From Magicicada septendecula (Eukaryota; Arthropoda; Insecta; Hemiptera; Cicadidae), in the NCBI GenBank assembly GCA_034769895.1, contig CM068373.1:433919080-433983079 (forward strand): a stretch of 64,000 bases of DNA. The letters run 5' to 3'. A program made the position numbers and the translations under genes. Each line of letters begins with the position of its first letter. Position 1 is the stretch's first letter. This document shows positions 10,482-22,099 of the stretch, piece after piece. Under the pieces are notes generated by a model. That model saw nothing but the letters and a program-made list of their open reading frames with translations, ran no database searches and was not told the DNA's origin.

Positions 10482-11940
10482 TTTCGGAAAACGACTTTTT
10501 TTCATGTTTTGAGCGTAGTAGAATCAGAATCTGCAATAATCTCGAACACGATTTTTTTTGCCATCACCATACTTCCATTCCTTAAGGAATATGGAAGTAA
10601 TAACAAAGTATAATCAAAGAAACTTACCAGAGGCTCTTTAAAGTCTACTCGCCCATAGTGGGAAAAAAAGATGCGAAGTAACAGAGGGTTTTTTCGCCGC
10701 CGGAGCTTCAAAGCCTGTATGACGGAATCGGGAATGAGACTGATCAAATGTTGGATCGGCCACGGCACTCGCCGAACGACAAACAGCTGATCCGGAGTTT
10801 CAACTTTTGGGCAACAGAATGCGCGGCGATGCATATTCGAACGTCGGAGACCCGAGCAGACGACAAAAGACGTCCGCACGAAATACAGACGCAATTAAAA
10901 CAATTAACAAACTCCGTGGGGATTCTATTTTAATACTCACGGCACAACCATTAGTAAACAAGTGTGTGTATATTATAAATATATCATATTGTCATTAATT
11001 ATTTATTATATTCCCTCTCAAATTATTTTTTATATTTACTTCTGGGGTAAACATCCTATGATACTATCTTAAAGTACTATTAAGGAAAATTGAAAAAAGT
11101 ACACCAACTTAAAAAGTGCGATGGGGCAAAGTGAGGTATAGGTTTAATAGTTAATAGTAGGAAGGGCATATACGTAGCTGCAGAGTCCTTACTAATCTTT
11201 CTTGTAACTGTAGTCATTAATAAATATAAGCTAAAACGTTGGAGAGCAGGGTTATAGAAACAATTGCTGATACAGAAAATGCCTTGTATCTTATCTTTTC
11301 TCAGTAATGACTACAGATCAATCTTTCTGATTGGTTTATACATGGATCAGCAGTTATTGTTTCTCAAAATCCCGTTCATTGTATCTGTATTCGAAGACAT
11401 ACGGAGCGAGTACATACAGGTGTACGTGTTTGTATATGCACTATGATTTACAAACGTAATTACTCAGTTGAGTAACCAACCACGTACACAACAATGTCAA
11501 GCGTGTAGGAATTATGCAGGCCTACCTCTAATTGGATTTACACAAAGTGATTTATTACTTCAGATAATAGATTTAGCCAGTGCCAAATACTCAGGCCTTA
11601 CGGTTATTTTGACATCGTAATATACATATGTTGTGAGATAAATGCTATTATTCAGTAATCGTGTGTATTGTTGAGTAAACAAAAGAAATTCAATTGCCTT
11701 CATGTTACCTGTGTACAGCTAATGTTCCGCGTCAGTGATTAACTCATATAACTAATACAATATTCTATTGTAGTGTATTCGTTGTTCATAACCTAAAGGT
11801 ACTATTCATATGATTTATAATAAAGTTTCAATTTCTCGCATTTTAAATTTTGATTGATTTTGTTCATAGACCATTATTAGGACGTATACAACGGTAATGA
11901 ATGTACGTATGAATTCGTTTTTTGTAAATACACTACTCAC
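10482..11940. other. No recognisable gene
   Basis: A short imperfect palindrome around TCCTTAAGGA lies at 10570-10600. Positions 10,630-10,900 are GC-richer and carry overlapping open frames on both strands with no known domain. Positions 10,949-11,004 recur in diverged form at 12,120-12,178 (shared TGTGTATATTATAAAT). Confidence 0.35.
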
Positions 11941-12178
11941 CATTTTACAATAGTGTGACCGCGAATGCACAGTGTATATGTCTGACGATGGTCTTTGACC
12001 GAAATCGATCGAAGTTAAGAATGTGAGTAACTAAAACTTTATTATAAATCATATGTGTATTGTACCTTTAGATTAAAAACAATGATTACACCACAATAGA
12101 AAATTAAGATTATAGGTACAATTAGTAAGCAATAAGTGTGTATATTATAAATGCATCACATTATCATTAGTTAACTCA
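11941..12178 (+). repeat. Dispersed repeat, family H (copy 2)
   Basis: The better preserved copy of family H. It starts with a hammerhead-like core at 11,982 and runs through TTTATTATAAATCATATG and ACACCACAATAGAA to ATTATAGGTAC, matching 7518-7665 in order. The last 60 bases repeat 10,949-11,004. Confidence 0.7.
11981..12014 (+). ncRNA. Hammerhead-like ribozyme motif, family H
   Basis: The core CUGACGA is at 11,982-11,988. After one extra U come stem II GGUC (11,990-11,993) with loop UUU and GACC (11,997-12,000), GAA (12,001-12,003), self-complementary AUCGAU (12,004-12,009) as stem III, and C at the H17 position. Stem I is poor in this copy. Core residues match the hammerhead consensus apart from the extra base after A9. 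Confidence 0.55.
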
Positions 12179-12655
12179 TAAAATTTTTCAAATTATTCAG
12201 CCAATATAGTGACTCCTTTAACTAGCTAACGAAGTACATGAGAACTGAAATATTACTAACATTCTATATAATACTTTTAGTGCTTATGAAAATGTAATAT
12301 ATTACTGTTTTTGAAAACTTAATATAATTTAAAAAAAGCAATTTGTAGGTAACTTAGTTAAAACTTTTCTCAACTCATTTATTTGTTAAATCTTTTAAAT
12401 ATAGTTCTTATAAATCTGATGTTAATTAAGTGTTAAAACCAATATAGAACTATATCTTGAATTGCATTTACTCTTAATGCACTATTAAGCATGCCAATAT
12501 GTTCGTCATCATCACTGGTCTGCCAGTCCGAATCGGACCTTGGCATCATGTAGTCAAGCCACCATTCCTCTCGGTTCCTCAACCACATCCTCCAGTTTGA
12601 TATTTTCAAAAGTGTTCTGTTAGTTTCATTAGTAAAGTCTGTTCACGGTCTCCCG
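12179..12655. other. No feature seen
   Basis: AT-rich DNA without a frame or repeat that I can support. Confidence 0.4.
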
Positions 12656-12817
<162 letters not shown>

Positions 12818-13106
12818 CAAGTTCGTTATTTCACAACATTCAAAAAGACTATTTTCAAAAACAATTTGCAAAGACAGATTGTAAATCACAGTGCTATCTA
12901 ATTGTTCGTAGTTACAGTTGCTTGGTCGTATATTTCTTGAGTATCAACCATATTTTTCCAAGAGTTCTGATTTTTTGCAGCACTTTTCTAGTTACAAGTA
13001 TGTAAGGTTTGTCACTGTCATGTCCAAGTGGTTAGTGGCTCCTCTATGTCTCATCAGTTTAATCTCTAGTTTTTAACTTCTAGCGTTACACCATTCATCT
13101 GCAAAC

Positions 13107-13330
13107 TATATAATTATAAATATATCACTACTGACTCGGAACAATAATTTTTATTGGCAAAAACGTAAAACATTTACCTTGTACCGTGAACTAGTTTTTG
13201 CTTATTACAAGCTTCGTCAGAGGCTGCCTAAAAAATTAGTGTTCCGAGTCAGTAGTGATATATTTATAATTAGTTAATCAACGGACACGTCATGGACTAC
13301 AAAATCCTGGAATGCAAACTATCTTCTTAT
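13107..13330 (-). repeat. Fold-back PLE remnant, family D (copy 1)
   Basis: Ends at about 13,107-13,150 and 13,229-13,277 are inverted copies containing CACTACTGACTCGGAAC. The interior holds a hammerhead-like motif on the minus strand, and the right flank goes on with ACGGACACGTCATGG, found again beside the family D copy at 57.9 kb. That second copy contains PLE C-terminal coding sequence, so this one is taken as a PLE-derived fragment. Confidence 0.7.
13186..13223 (-). ncRNA. Hammerhead-like motif, family D, degenerate
   Basis: On the minus strand CCU precedes CUGACGA (13,220 down to 13,214), then A, stem II GCUU/AAGC with loop GUAAU, and a palindromic AACUAGUU stem III followed by C. The expected G12 is A here, and stem I no longer pairs, so it is likely inactive. 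Confidence 0.5.
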
Positions 13331-14343
13331 TTCGAATTGTCCGTTTTTCAATCAGCAGTCATCATGTAGTCATCTTCCTTGTTATCGGATTGGTTGCTCA
13401 CCTCTGAACTCAGCTAAATCACAATAGTTTTCTGTGCCTTTATATACATTATTATATTCTTTCCTGTCAGGAATTTTTACAGTATTCTCCACCAAATTGC
13501 GTGTTCTCTATTAGGTATTTCTGTCGACCTGTAATTGTCCATATTATTGTTCTTTCCAGTTTCTGAATTTATTATTACCATTCACTGTTAGTCGCATTGC
13601 TTCTGTAGCACATCAGCTCAGACAGGTTTTGACCTCATTCCCTACTTATATACATTCTACAATTTTCTTCGTCGTAATGTCATGAGAAAATGACAAAACG
13701 TACTGTGGTAGATACAAAAATAGATTGCTTTCATTTGCAGATCTCATGCAAAGGCAATTTTTATGCAGATTGTGTTGACAATAATTAACTCATTTTCAGG
13801 ATAGGAATTTTTGAAAATATTACTTTCTATTACTTAGAATATACTTACAGCAATTAACAAAAACGATTATAGCTTATTTTTTAATGTTTATGCCTACAAA
13901 TATAAAAGTAGTTTCAAATGTATGAACACCGATTCATTAGCTATTCTTTCCTCTTTGCTGTTCAGACCCTACGGTGTAGAGCCAGCGGTACACACACGTA
14001 AACAGAAATATTGATGTATGGGCTTTATTCTTTTACTGTTGAAGAATTGTCAGCAATTATTCCGAAATCCTCTTTCGAATTGTAATTTTTCTCTTATTCC
14101 ACTGATTACTTATATCTTTTCATTCTCTATACTAAAGTAGATCTACTGTAGACAAGTAATCGCTATTAATATTAGCATATCACTAATGAGTAGGCAACCA
14201 ACAGTGAATTATATTCCAATATACCTCTTTTGTGGTTTCCACCTGCAAAGTACCATTTCCAGTATAACTTGTTGCATGAGAAATTTTTGCAGACTCTTAC
14301 TTCATTTTTTAAATGAAGCATTATTCCATTGCGGACTTCATAT
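13331..14343. other. No feature seen
   Basis: AT-rich, with no frame, RNA or repeat that I recognise. Confidence 0.35.
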
Positions 14344-14780
14344 TGTTATAACGGTAACATCGATCGTCGTGTTGTACAGTGGAAACAGAGTAACTGACAC
14401 CAATGAAGTCGCTAATTGCACAATTTATTTAGACACAAACAGTAGTTACAAATGAACAAAGAACTCATATGCAATAACTCAACTTAAATTTGTTCAACAC
14501 ATAACAATAAATGTTAACTTATTACGTTTCCGACTAATTAATACAATTATCACTTCCCATTAAGCTGACAGTTTACCCAATAAACCAACACTAAATCGCA
14601 CTTGAATCGCAGGTCGGAAACTAAATCCAGTGTTTATATCTCCACCGCCTTGTTTGTAGTCGAGTAGCGAGCCTGGATGCCGGTAGGATTGTCGAGTAAC
14701 ATCTGGAAGGGGCAGAACGTCTAGAACAAACTAGAACGTTACGCAACTTTGCCGGACAGGATAATCGCCAGACGACTGAA
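14344..14780 (-). mobile_element. LTR fragment of the TGTTACGACGG family
   Basis: Starts TGTTATAACGG directly after ATAT, the usual target duplication of this family, and continues with GTACAGTGGAAA, GACACCAATGAAGTC and TAATTG, all shared with the solo LTRs below. The later part matches the older LTR at 36.2-37.05 kb (GCCTGGATGCCGGTAGG against TCTGGATGCCTGTAGGG). The far end is not clear; it lies somewhere between 14,770 and 14,930. Sense is taken as minus from TATA position in better copies. Confidence 0.7.
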
Positions 14781-16180
14781 ACAGCCTCGCACGTCGCGGT
14801 GTGCCCAGAATCACTTACTCACTCAGGGATGTGGTACTATTTATTTCATCAGCCGAACAATATTGTGCAAACATTAATTCTTTACTAAACTTACCAGACA
14901 AAACAAAAGAATGTCGCAGTGTGACAATCACATACGCATAAGTCTCCGTATGCAACTGCACGTTAGCTTCGTATGCATTACAAAACCCGCAAATAGGCCT
15001 ATCGTTCCTTAAAAATATCTCTGCTTCGCCAGGATCACTTTGAAAATATATTATTTGTACCTCAGAACGTATCAAATTGTTGGTTTATGTGTTATCAGCA
15101 GCAATACAGACAACGTTAATAATTGCTTACATGAACTTATTGTTTAAAATACGTTTTATTGTGTCGTTTCCTTTTCTACGTCGCAGTGTCTATAAGTTTT
15201 GCATGGTTTGAATACTCAGACTTTAATATAATTGGATTACAAAAGTCTTGTGCAAGTTAAACACTGTCAGCAGTAACTAAAACTACATCTTGTTAACTGT
15301 TTGTTCTCATTGTAATAACGTCACATAATGTTTCTTCAGAAAAACTGGCAATGCATAGAGTTAAATGACAGTTTTACATTACAATTAATACCTTTAATAA
15401 CATTGAACATTATTAAAACTTCTTGCATTGTGATGTTGTTTATTCTACAGCAGTATTCAACACCAACAAAGCTAAGTAATTTTATCGAAGTAGCAACTGA
15501 CTTCACTAAAGTTTTAACAAGTTCTCTCTTTAATAAGTACGAATAACCTCACGGTTACTAAGTCACTGGAAAAAATTCCGATAAGAGAAGTTAATATAAC
15601 TATTTATTGAAATTCCTTTATGCTAATTATAACAAAAAGTACTAAAATACAAAGAATGACACCGAAAGACTTATGAGGATTACAGAACGGATATGATTAT
15701 GTGCTGTGAGAAAAAATTGAACTCCAAGGTCGCTTTGGGTTCAAGTATAAAATTATACATGAACACGTTAGTGGACTATTATACAACTCCCTTCCAGGAC
15801 TACCAGAAACTCTGCTGTCAGGGTTGCCATACTTTAGCCTAAAGGCTCCTGTTTCCCCCTCATCCTTCTCTTTCTGAGATAGGATCTGGTGGCTTTGTAT
15901 CAATTATTCTGATACTGAACGTTTTGTAGTATTTCCAGTTCTCACCTATCGGCATTAGTGAGCACTCTAAGATCCTAAGCCACCCAAATCAGAATTAAGA
16001 AATTAGAATTAAAAAATGAAGACACTCTAACCCTCGAATACTTTAATAGCGTCGGGATCAGAAAAGAACAAACGTCAGTCAAGAGAGACTAGACAGGGAA
16101 GACTAAAGGAAGCGATCTCACTCAAGACAAGTTGAAGTCTTGTCTTGACGTCAATGCAATCAAGTTGAAGTCAATGCATA
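14781..16180. other. No recognisable gene
   Basis: Short frames on both strands have no known motif. A perfect 10-bp hairpin TCAAGACAAG/CTTGTCTTGA lies at 16,121-16,148. Confidence 0.35.
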
Positions 16181-16189
16181 CATTGACAA

Positions 16190-16293
16190 AGTGGAAATCC
16201 AGCTACGGCATATCGGGATTGCCAAACCCGTATCCACAAGATGTGGATTCCAGGATGAGATGGGTGCCGGAACAGGTTTATATAACCTAAACC
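16190..16293 (+). pseudogene. LINE 3' end, family N2 (fragment)
   Basis: The text aligns with the 3' end of the longer N2 copy at 24.47-24.56 kb: both read GGGTGCCGGAACA or GGGTGCCAGAACA, then GTTTAT, then a stop codon and CTTGA, followed by GAA-type sequence. Only the last 30 or so codons of the RT ORF remain, and the piece runs without a break into the GAA repeat, which looks like its expanded 3' tail. Confidence 0.65.
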
Positions 16294-16589
16294 TTGAAGT
16301 GAAGAAGAAGAAGAAGAAGAAGAAGAAGAAGAAGAAGAAGAAGAAGAAGAAGAAGAAGGAGAAGGAGAAGGAGAAGGAGAAGGAGAAGGAGAAGGAGAAG
16401 GAGGAGGAGGAGGAGGAGGAGGAGGAGGAGGAGGAGGAGGAGGAGGAGGAGGAGGAGGAGGAGGAGGAGGAGGAGGAGGAGGAGAAGGAGAAGGAGAAGG
16501 AGAAGGAGAAGAAGGAGAAGAAGAAGAAGAAGAAGAAGAAGAAGAAGAAGAAGAAGAAGAAGAAGAAGAAGAAGAAGAAGAAGAAGAAG

Positions 16590-16619
<30 letters not shown>
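16294..16619. repeat. Purine-only (GAA)n/(GGA)n triplet repeat
   Basis: About 325 bases of pure purine on the plus strand: GAA units, then GGAGAA, then GAG/GGA, then GAGAAG and GAA again. It follows an N2 LINE 3' end. Frames through it (poly-Glu/Lys or poly-Phe/Ser) are not genes. Confidence 0.98.
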
Positions 16620-16620
<1 letters not shown>

Positions 16621-16829
16621 TAATTATTTTGGTATGGTGGAATTCGACAAGTACGGAGTTGATGAGAAAGGAAAGTGACAAAGTAGAGCGCAACAACAAG
16701 CAGCAGAACAGAATAACATTCCAGAGGAGGTACCTGAATTCGAATTGCGGGTAGTAGGTAGGACTACCTGCTTCGAGGGTCCACTTGATAACTCGGACAG
16801 TAGGTACTTTTAGTGCTGAAGCACGTGAA

Positions 16830-17385
16830 ATCATATAAGTAAACCGATATTATATCTTGTTTGTATATTTGTAAATTTTCCCAAATTTTCATTATGGTGC
16901 CTTTGTGTGGTATGTGTTTTATTAGTGTCATGTTGGTTATGTCAGGGAATTCATGTCCAATGTTTATTGCATGTTTGGGCAAATTAGATTTATATATTTC
17001 TGGTTTTTTGTATGCGTTTAGATGTTTAAAGTAACGTTTTTCCAGTTGTTTTTTTGTTTGTTCTATGCAACATTTATTGCAATCTTGGCACTCAATTTTG
17101 TATATACCATTGGTTGTTGTATTATCTTTGTTGTGTGGGTTATTTAGTTTATGTAAACTATTTTTATTAGTTTTGTATGCTATTTTAATGTCTGTGTTTT
17201 AAATAGTTTTGTTCGTTTTGTCATTTGATTATATTTATGTATGCTAATGTGACCCATTTTTTATTGTTGTTATTATTTATGTGTTGTTCATTTTGGTTGA
17301 TTCTTAATTGTTCAGTTTTTATTTTATATTTGATTTTATTTTCTATTTTGTTTACAGTGTTTTTGTTGTATCCATTTTCATAAGC
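16830..17385 (-). pseudogene. Penelope-like element: RT tail and GIY-YIG endonuclease remnant
   Basis: Read on the minus strand with frame changes, the sequence gives AYENGYNKNTVNKIENKI, then KKWVTLAYINIIK, then IECQDCNKCCIEQTKKQLE, KRYFKHLNAY, SNLPKHAINIGHEFPDI and an HKGTIMKIWENLQIYKQD end. This is the PLE order: linker after RT, GIY-YIG nuclease with a CxxC pair, then the helical C-terminus with a K-H-A-I-x-x-G-H box. The core tyrosine and glycine of the YIG half are replaced (CIE), and at least two frameshifts break it, so it is dead. A GAA/GGA repeat lies about 210 bases beyond its 3' end. Confidence 0.8.
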
Positions 17386-18002
17386 AATGAAACTACATAT
17401 AATAATAAAGCAATAGTACTTTTATTATTACAAAATCCTAAATGTAGGTAATAACAAACTCAAAAGCTAAATATAGTCTATTTTTTAAAAATAAAATTAT
17501 TAAAGTAAAACGAAAAGCTTTAAAATATCAGAACAAAGTATATTGTTCGTTAGAGGCGACAGGTACATGGAAGATACAAAATTTAAGGTATTTGATTAGG
17601 TGACAATGACATGCAAAACACAAATGACTTTGTCAACCATTTGTTGACATTTCGTACTCCCTATAGTACGTTATTTAGTACAAATAAATATTTGGCAGAG
17701 ATATTGTGTGTCAATATTATTATCTCATTCTGTTCACTGTCCTCGGTTTGCGGTTTGCGCAAATATTTGCAAACCGTATAGCAGCGAGTCAGATAGATTG
17801 CCAGTACAAACAACAAGCGTGTAGTTGTCCTGACTACTGCATGAGTGGGCGCTCAAGCCTTTCTTTCTTACACTAACACAATGTATATCTATGTTGACAT
17901 GTAAAGTACAGTATTGTCATGTGGTTATTTGTTTTTTCTTCACGATTAACATTACACAAAATTGTTTAATACCGTTTGAATAGTTTAAGCTTGCTTATTT
18001 AT
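17386..18002. other. No recognisable gene
   Basis: AT-rich, with a small patch of CGGTTTGCGGTTTGCG near 17,745. Upstream PLE RT sequence was looked for on the minus strand and not found, so the element above is 5'-truncated. Confidence 0.35.
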
Positions 18003-18032
18003 AACTAGCTGTTACCCGCGGCTTCGCTCGCG
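18003..18032. repeat. Dispersed arthropod motif (GTTACCCGCGGCTTCGCTCG)
   Basis: This GC-rich string stands out from AT-rich flanks. From memory, near-identical strings are scattered through many arthropod genomes as part of a retroelement end; this is recollection, not a search result. Confidence 0.4.
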
Positions 18033-18222
18033 AATATTTGACTTTTAATAAGTATTTTAATATAATTTTTATTGTCTGTGTCCTATATGGCGTTCTGTCA
18101 GCTCGTATAACAATTTTGTACTCATTAGCTAAATTCTCTCCAAAGCTGTTTTGAACAATTGTACTAAATTATTATAGTTGTTTTGATAGTTCACCTTCTT
18201 TTTTTCACAGCACTAAATTAAC

Positions 18223-18379
18223 ATAGATTATTAAACTTTCACTTGTGAAACTTACTTTGTTTCCTTCCGTACGCGTTTCGGCGTGATGTGCGCCTTCATC
18301 AGCGGTGCGCCTACATCACGCTGAAACGCGTACGGGAGGAAACAAAGTAAGTTTCACAAGTGAAAGTTTAATAATCTAT
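18223..18379. repeat. Fold-back PLE-type hairpin, family A (copy 1)
   Basis: Arms 18,223-18,296 and 18,303-18,379 pair along almost their full length, with only a few base differences. The same family recurs at 52.76-52.93 kb, where even the flank CACAGCACTA is shared. The left arm contains a hammerhead-like motif on the minus strand. Confidence 0.9.
18267..18305 (-). ncRNA. Hammerhead ribozyme motif, family A
   Basis: Minus strand: stem I CCG (18,305-18,303), CUGAUGA (18,302-18,296), one extra A, stem II GGCG with loop CACAUCA and CGCC, GAA (18,279-18,277), self-complementary ACGCGU as stem III, A at H17, and CGG closing stem I. Every core residue of the hammerhead consensus is present. Stem III has no loop of its own, so folding would need a dimer, as described for PLE hammerheads. 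Confidence 0.7.
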
Positions 18380-19490
18380 ATTAAATTATTATGTTGGTGC
18401 AACAGCCTTTTGAGATTTAAAAGTATCCGTTTATAAAGCCTTTGGAGATATTTATAAAGTACCTGTTAAATCAAAAACGCTAAATTCTTTACTTTAAGTG
18501 TGACTGTGTTAGAAGCATTGTATGTACACATTAAACTTTATGTTTTACTCAACCATGGCTTTTATTATTTCAGCAGTAAACTAAAAACCAAAAACCGTTG
18601 TTACCTAACCTCACAAATGAAAACAACACGTATTTTTGCTTTGCAGTAGTAGTATTTAATATATTTCATTACTTATTCATTGCATCATCAGAAATACTAT
18701 AAACATAAATTTTATAATCGTTTAAGACAATTACAAAATATATAGACGTATATACCAAATTACAAAATGTATCGATACAATCGCATATTAAAAACATTAA
18801 AAACTGAAATAACGGATAAAGGTACAGTTCCGATGCCACTAAATATAATTTGTTTATTTATTTGTTACTATGGTAATTAATTCTGGTCTCCATGGTGTTG
18901 TTGACATCTTTATACGTGTCTACAAAAAGGCATAATTAAAAGGGCCTAAATCGTGCGAACGGGACAAAATATCAAATTCCATGTTAGACAGTGTTTTTCG
19001 CCTTGTGTCAAAGGTTACCTGTGCAAAATTTAGTGGCAGTCGGTGTAACGGTGTGGATTTGTATTCAGTACCCATAAATCCTCAGACTTTGAGTTGTATA
19101 GATATAGATTAATCTGTATACTACATAACCCAACGAGTAAACACTCCCTTATCTTGATATACGTACTTAACCGACCTCTTCTATTTATACCACGGAATAG
19201 ATACAATTGCATACACCAAGTTTATTTTATACGTCAAGGCATGTAAAGGAAAAACAGTCGATGGAAAAAGGCAATCCGAATAACTCAAAAGAAAATATAT
19301 TACCAAATAAACTGCGTCTAAAATAATAATTGAACACTTAAAGCATTTGCAGTAAAAGGACGGCTAGGGTAAAGGGAAGGTCCGTGGGAAGGGAAGGGAA
19401 GACGAGATAATAAAAATATGCTGCCCGAGAAAAATATGTAAATGGATTACATGAAAAGGTTAATTTAGATTGGTGCTGCTTTACAGTTTG
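18380..19490. other. No recognisable gene
   Basis: AT-rich, with short frames only. Confidence 0.35.
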
Positions 19491-19493
19491 TAT

Positions 19494-19625
19494 CGTAACG
19501 ACGGAACGTTCTCGAACAAGGGAGAGTGTCGTTCTACGCGTTTCTCGGCATGGACGAGCAGCTGCGTTTTCTGCCAAGGCCGCACTCAAGTGACCTCTAT
19601 AGCGTTTTCGAGAGCTTGTTAAGGA
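19494..19625 (+). mobile_element. LTR 5' fragment, TGTTACGACGG family
   Basis: CGTAACGACGGAACGTTCTC, then GAGAGTGTCGTTCTACGCGT, TTCTCGGCA and AAGGCCG follow the same order as the complement of the LTR at 32.17-32.48 kb. The first two bases and the 3' part are lost. Confidence 0.65.
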
Positions 19626-20060
19626 CACATATTAATGGTCTAGAATCTGCTGGTTTCAGAACAGTAAATATATTAGAACCTTACTTGCGTATGATGTTAT
19701 TTTTATAAGACGAGAAATCAAAGAACAGTAGAACCTAGAAGAGTAAAACACGGTATTAGAAGAGGTGACTACAAAACGTCGGTTTCTTCGTGTAGCCAGC
19801 TTTAATTTTTTACTATGGGGACCGGGTATCAGAGACCTTTGCAGGCTTTTGGCATTCTGCTAGTAGCCGTGTTTTAACAAACTTATGTTACTCAATTCCC
19901 AGGTACCCAACATTTACCCGGGACATATAATAATGTGAATGCTTTTTGATAGTAAACATGAGGATTACAAAGTTTATACTTACGAAAATAAAAATACAAC
20001 GTACTTATACCTCCAGACAATCTAGGGGATAATGAATCGTTATTTTATAAACAAGGCAAT
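19626..20060. other. No feature seen
   Basis: No frame or repeat I can support. Confidence 0.35.
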
Positions 20061-20500
20061 TCAACATACAAAATTAATGTTTTACAAAGTTGTGGTGACC
20101 CCTGTACTGTCCTATGGATGTCAATTATAGATGACAACCAACAACAACAAAATTAAAAACTACAGACCTAAAAAATGGCGTTCTTAGCAGGAGTTAAAAG
20201 GTGTTCTAAACTTCCCTCGTATAGGCGATGAAGCCATAGGAGAAGAATTTAAAGTATTTAACTTGAATAGAAGACTAAAATATTATATACCAACAATGGA
20301 AAGAACACTTAAAAATAATGCCAGATTCAAGATTCGCCAAACAAATTTGGAAATATAAATGTATACGACGTGGGTGTGTGAGTAGACCCAAGAGAAGGCT
20401 GGAGGAGTTTTTATTGAAGGCGGAACAGGCAGCACCTTGCCTATGCAGTGACGTGAAGATAGTGATGAAGTATAAACATGGAGTTAGTGATATCATTCAA
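20061..20500 (+). pseudogene. LINE 3' part, family N1 (copy 1)
   Basis: In broken frames it reads KLMFYKVVVTPVLSYGCQL, then a stretch matching FLRGVKRCSKL, EEFKVFNLNRRLK and a W/RPKRRLEEF end. These follow the order seen in the longer N1 copies at 42.2 and 51.6 kb: the region after the RT palm, through the C-terminal helix to the ORF end. Stops and frameshifts occur throughout. It ends near GCAGTGACGTGAAGATAGTGATGA, a decayed GAA/GAT tail. Confidence 0.75.
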
Positions 20501-20689
20501 ACAGCTAGTAGTTACAACGGATAATAATACTAAAAGCGTCGGAACTTAATAACAAAATTTATAGCGATTAACGTTGCATTACATTACGGCTAATTTTATA
20601 AATAACAAAAATTACGCAAAAAATTGAGGCTTCAAAATAAATCTTCACTCTTTAGAGCTACAGGTCTACAGATACTTTCTTTGCCTGCA

Positions 20690-20990
20690 GATCCTTAGTA
20701 CGGCAAAGAAATTACAAAATGGAGGTAAAGTGTTTGAGGAAATTTATTGGATTCATTAAAAAGGATAGACTCAAAAGCACAAAAACTCGGTGGTTCACTG
20801 TGTATTCAAATATATGGAAAATGTTTTTGTAGATTTCTATGAGAAATTTTTTACAACTGAGTTACTACGAACTTTTACAACAAACCGTAAGGTACTAAGA
20901 TTAATGCAGGAAGCAGTAGAAGAGAAAATAAGAAAAGGAGATGGAGGTCTCTACAAACACTTTTTTATTCCGAAACCTTTTCACACCTCA
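20690..20990 (+). pseudogene. Possible further LINE C-terminal scrap
   Basis: One frame gives MEVKCLRKFIGFIKKDRLKS, which resembles the K-x-L-R-x-x-x-G-x-x-x-x-D-R-L/I box found after the RT domain of several LINEs, followed by disabled sequence. The evidence is a single motif. Confidence 0.3.
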
Positions 20991-21590
20991 TAATAAAAGG
21001 TATAGGAAAATGTGAAGTTTTTAAATTGTTACGAAGATGTTACGCTAAATTTACCATTACGATTTTAAATCGGATTCTCCATTATTCTCAAGCAGTAATT
21101 ACTAAGCTCAATAATTTAAACAGATCTCATTTTGTAAATTTTTTCAATATTTAGAAAACGCTTTACGACATACAATGCATTATTAGGTTTGCCCATAATT
21201 GTTTGATAAACGACTGTCTTCAGCACGTAACAGCGGTGGGAGTTACGCTTATCTATGTGGTAATTAGAAACCCATCTAAATTGCATTCTGTATTGCTGAC
21301 ATCATGTGATCCTTTATGCACAGTTACTCTGTATACGACACAGGTTAGGCTAAAGGCTGTAAAAGTTGCAATGACATAAATGTTGAAGACAAATTCAATC
21401 AAATCAAAAATACATGTTTTGCTTAATCAATTAAAGTAGCACAGAATCAATTACTTCGATAGATTCTACAATTATTCCTACCAAAAAGAGAGATCCGTTC
21501 CCCATAATAATGAAAAGCTGCTCCCTTGAAAAACTGAAAAATTTAAAACATTACAATGTTAGTTTTAAGATGTCAGCATAGTGTTTCGTT
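20991..21590. other. No feature seen
   Basis: AT-rich, no frame of note. Confidence 0.35.
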
Positions 21591-21594
21591 ATAT

Positions 21595-22099
21595 TGTTAC
21601 GACGGTTTCGCTGATCGTCGTATGGTACAGTGGAAACAAAATACAGACACCAATTAAATCACTAATTACCAGCTTTAATTATTAGTCATAAATAACAATT
21701 TGAAATCAACAAGACACTCTCATTCAGTAATTCAAGTTAACTTCGTTCAACGCAATAATAATGTCAACTATTAATAGTTTTGCACTAATTATAACACATT
21801 AATCACTTTCCACAAACAACCAATTGATAGACTTGGCCCCAAGTCCTCTACAATCCTCTACAATCTCCCCAGCTCTAACTACCTAACTAAGCTAGCCGCT
21901 GTTGTTTATATATATAACACGGATATTCCAGAATAATTCTCCCTTCCTTTGGCGGTGTGCCAGCACAATTTGTGTAGTTACAAGTACTAAAACAGTCTGG
22001 AGTGTTACTTCACAGAGACGCTGAACCTGGTCTGCTAGCCGAGAATCGTGTACAACAACATCCTCGACTGTGCGAGAGCGTTCCGTAATTGGCGTAACA
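21595..22099 (-). mobile_element. Solo LTR, 505 bp, ATAT target duplication
   Basis: Begins TGTTACGACGG and ends GGCGTAACA; the ends are near inverted copies. ATAT stands directly on both sides (21,591-21,594 and 22,100-22,103). No internal region is present, so it is a solo LTR left by recombination. A TATA stretch near 21,910 sets the sense strand as minus. Confidence 0.9.

Noticed and set aside
10502..10998. Overlapping frames on both strands at 10.5-11.0 kb
   Set aside because: Mutually antisense frames in a GC-richer patch, none with a recognisable domain.
16160..16834. Long frames of poly-Glu/Lys and poly-Phe/Ser
   Set aside because: They exist only because a triplet repeat has no stops; the non-repeat ends belong to a LINE remnant and unrelated DNA.
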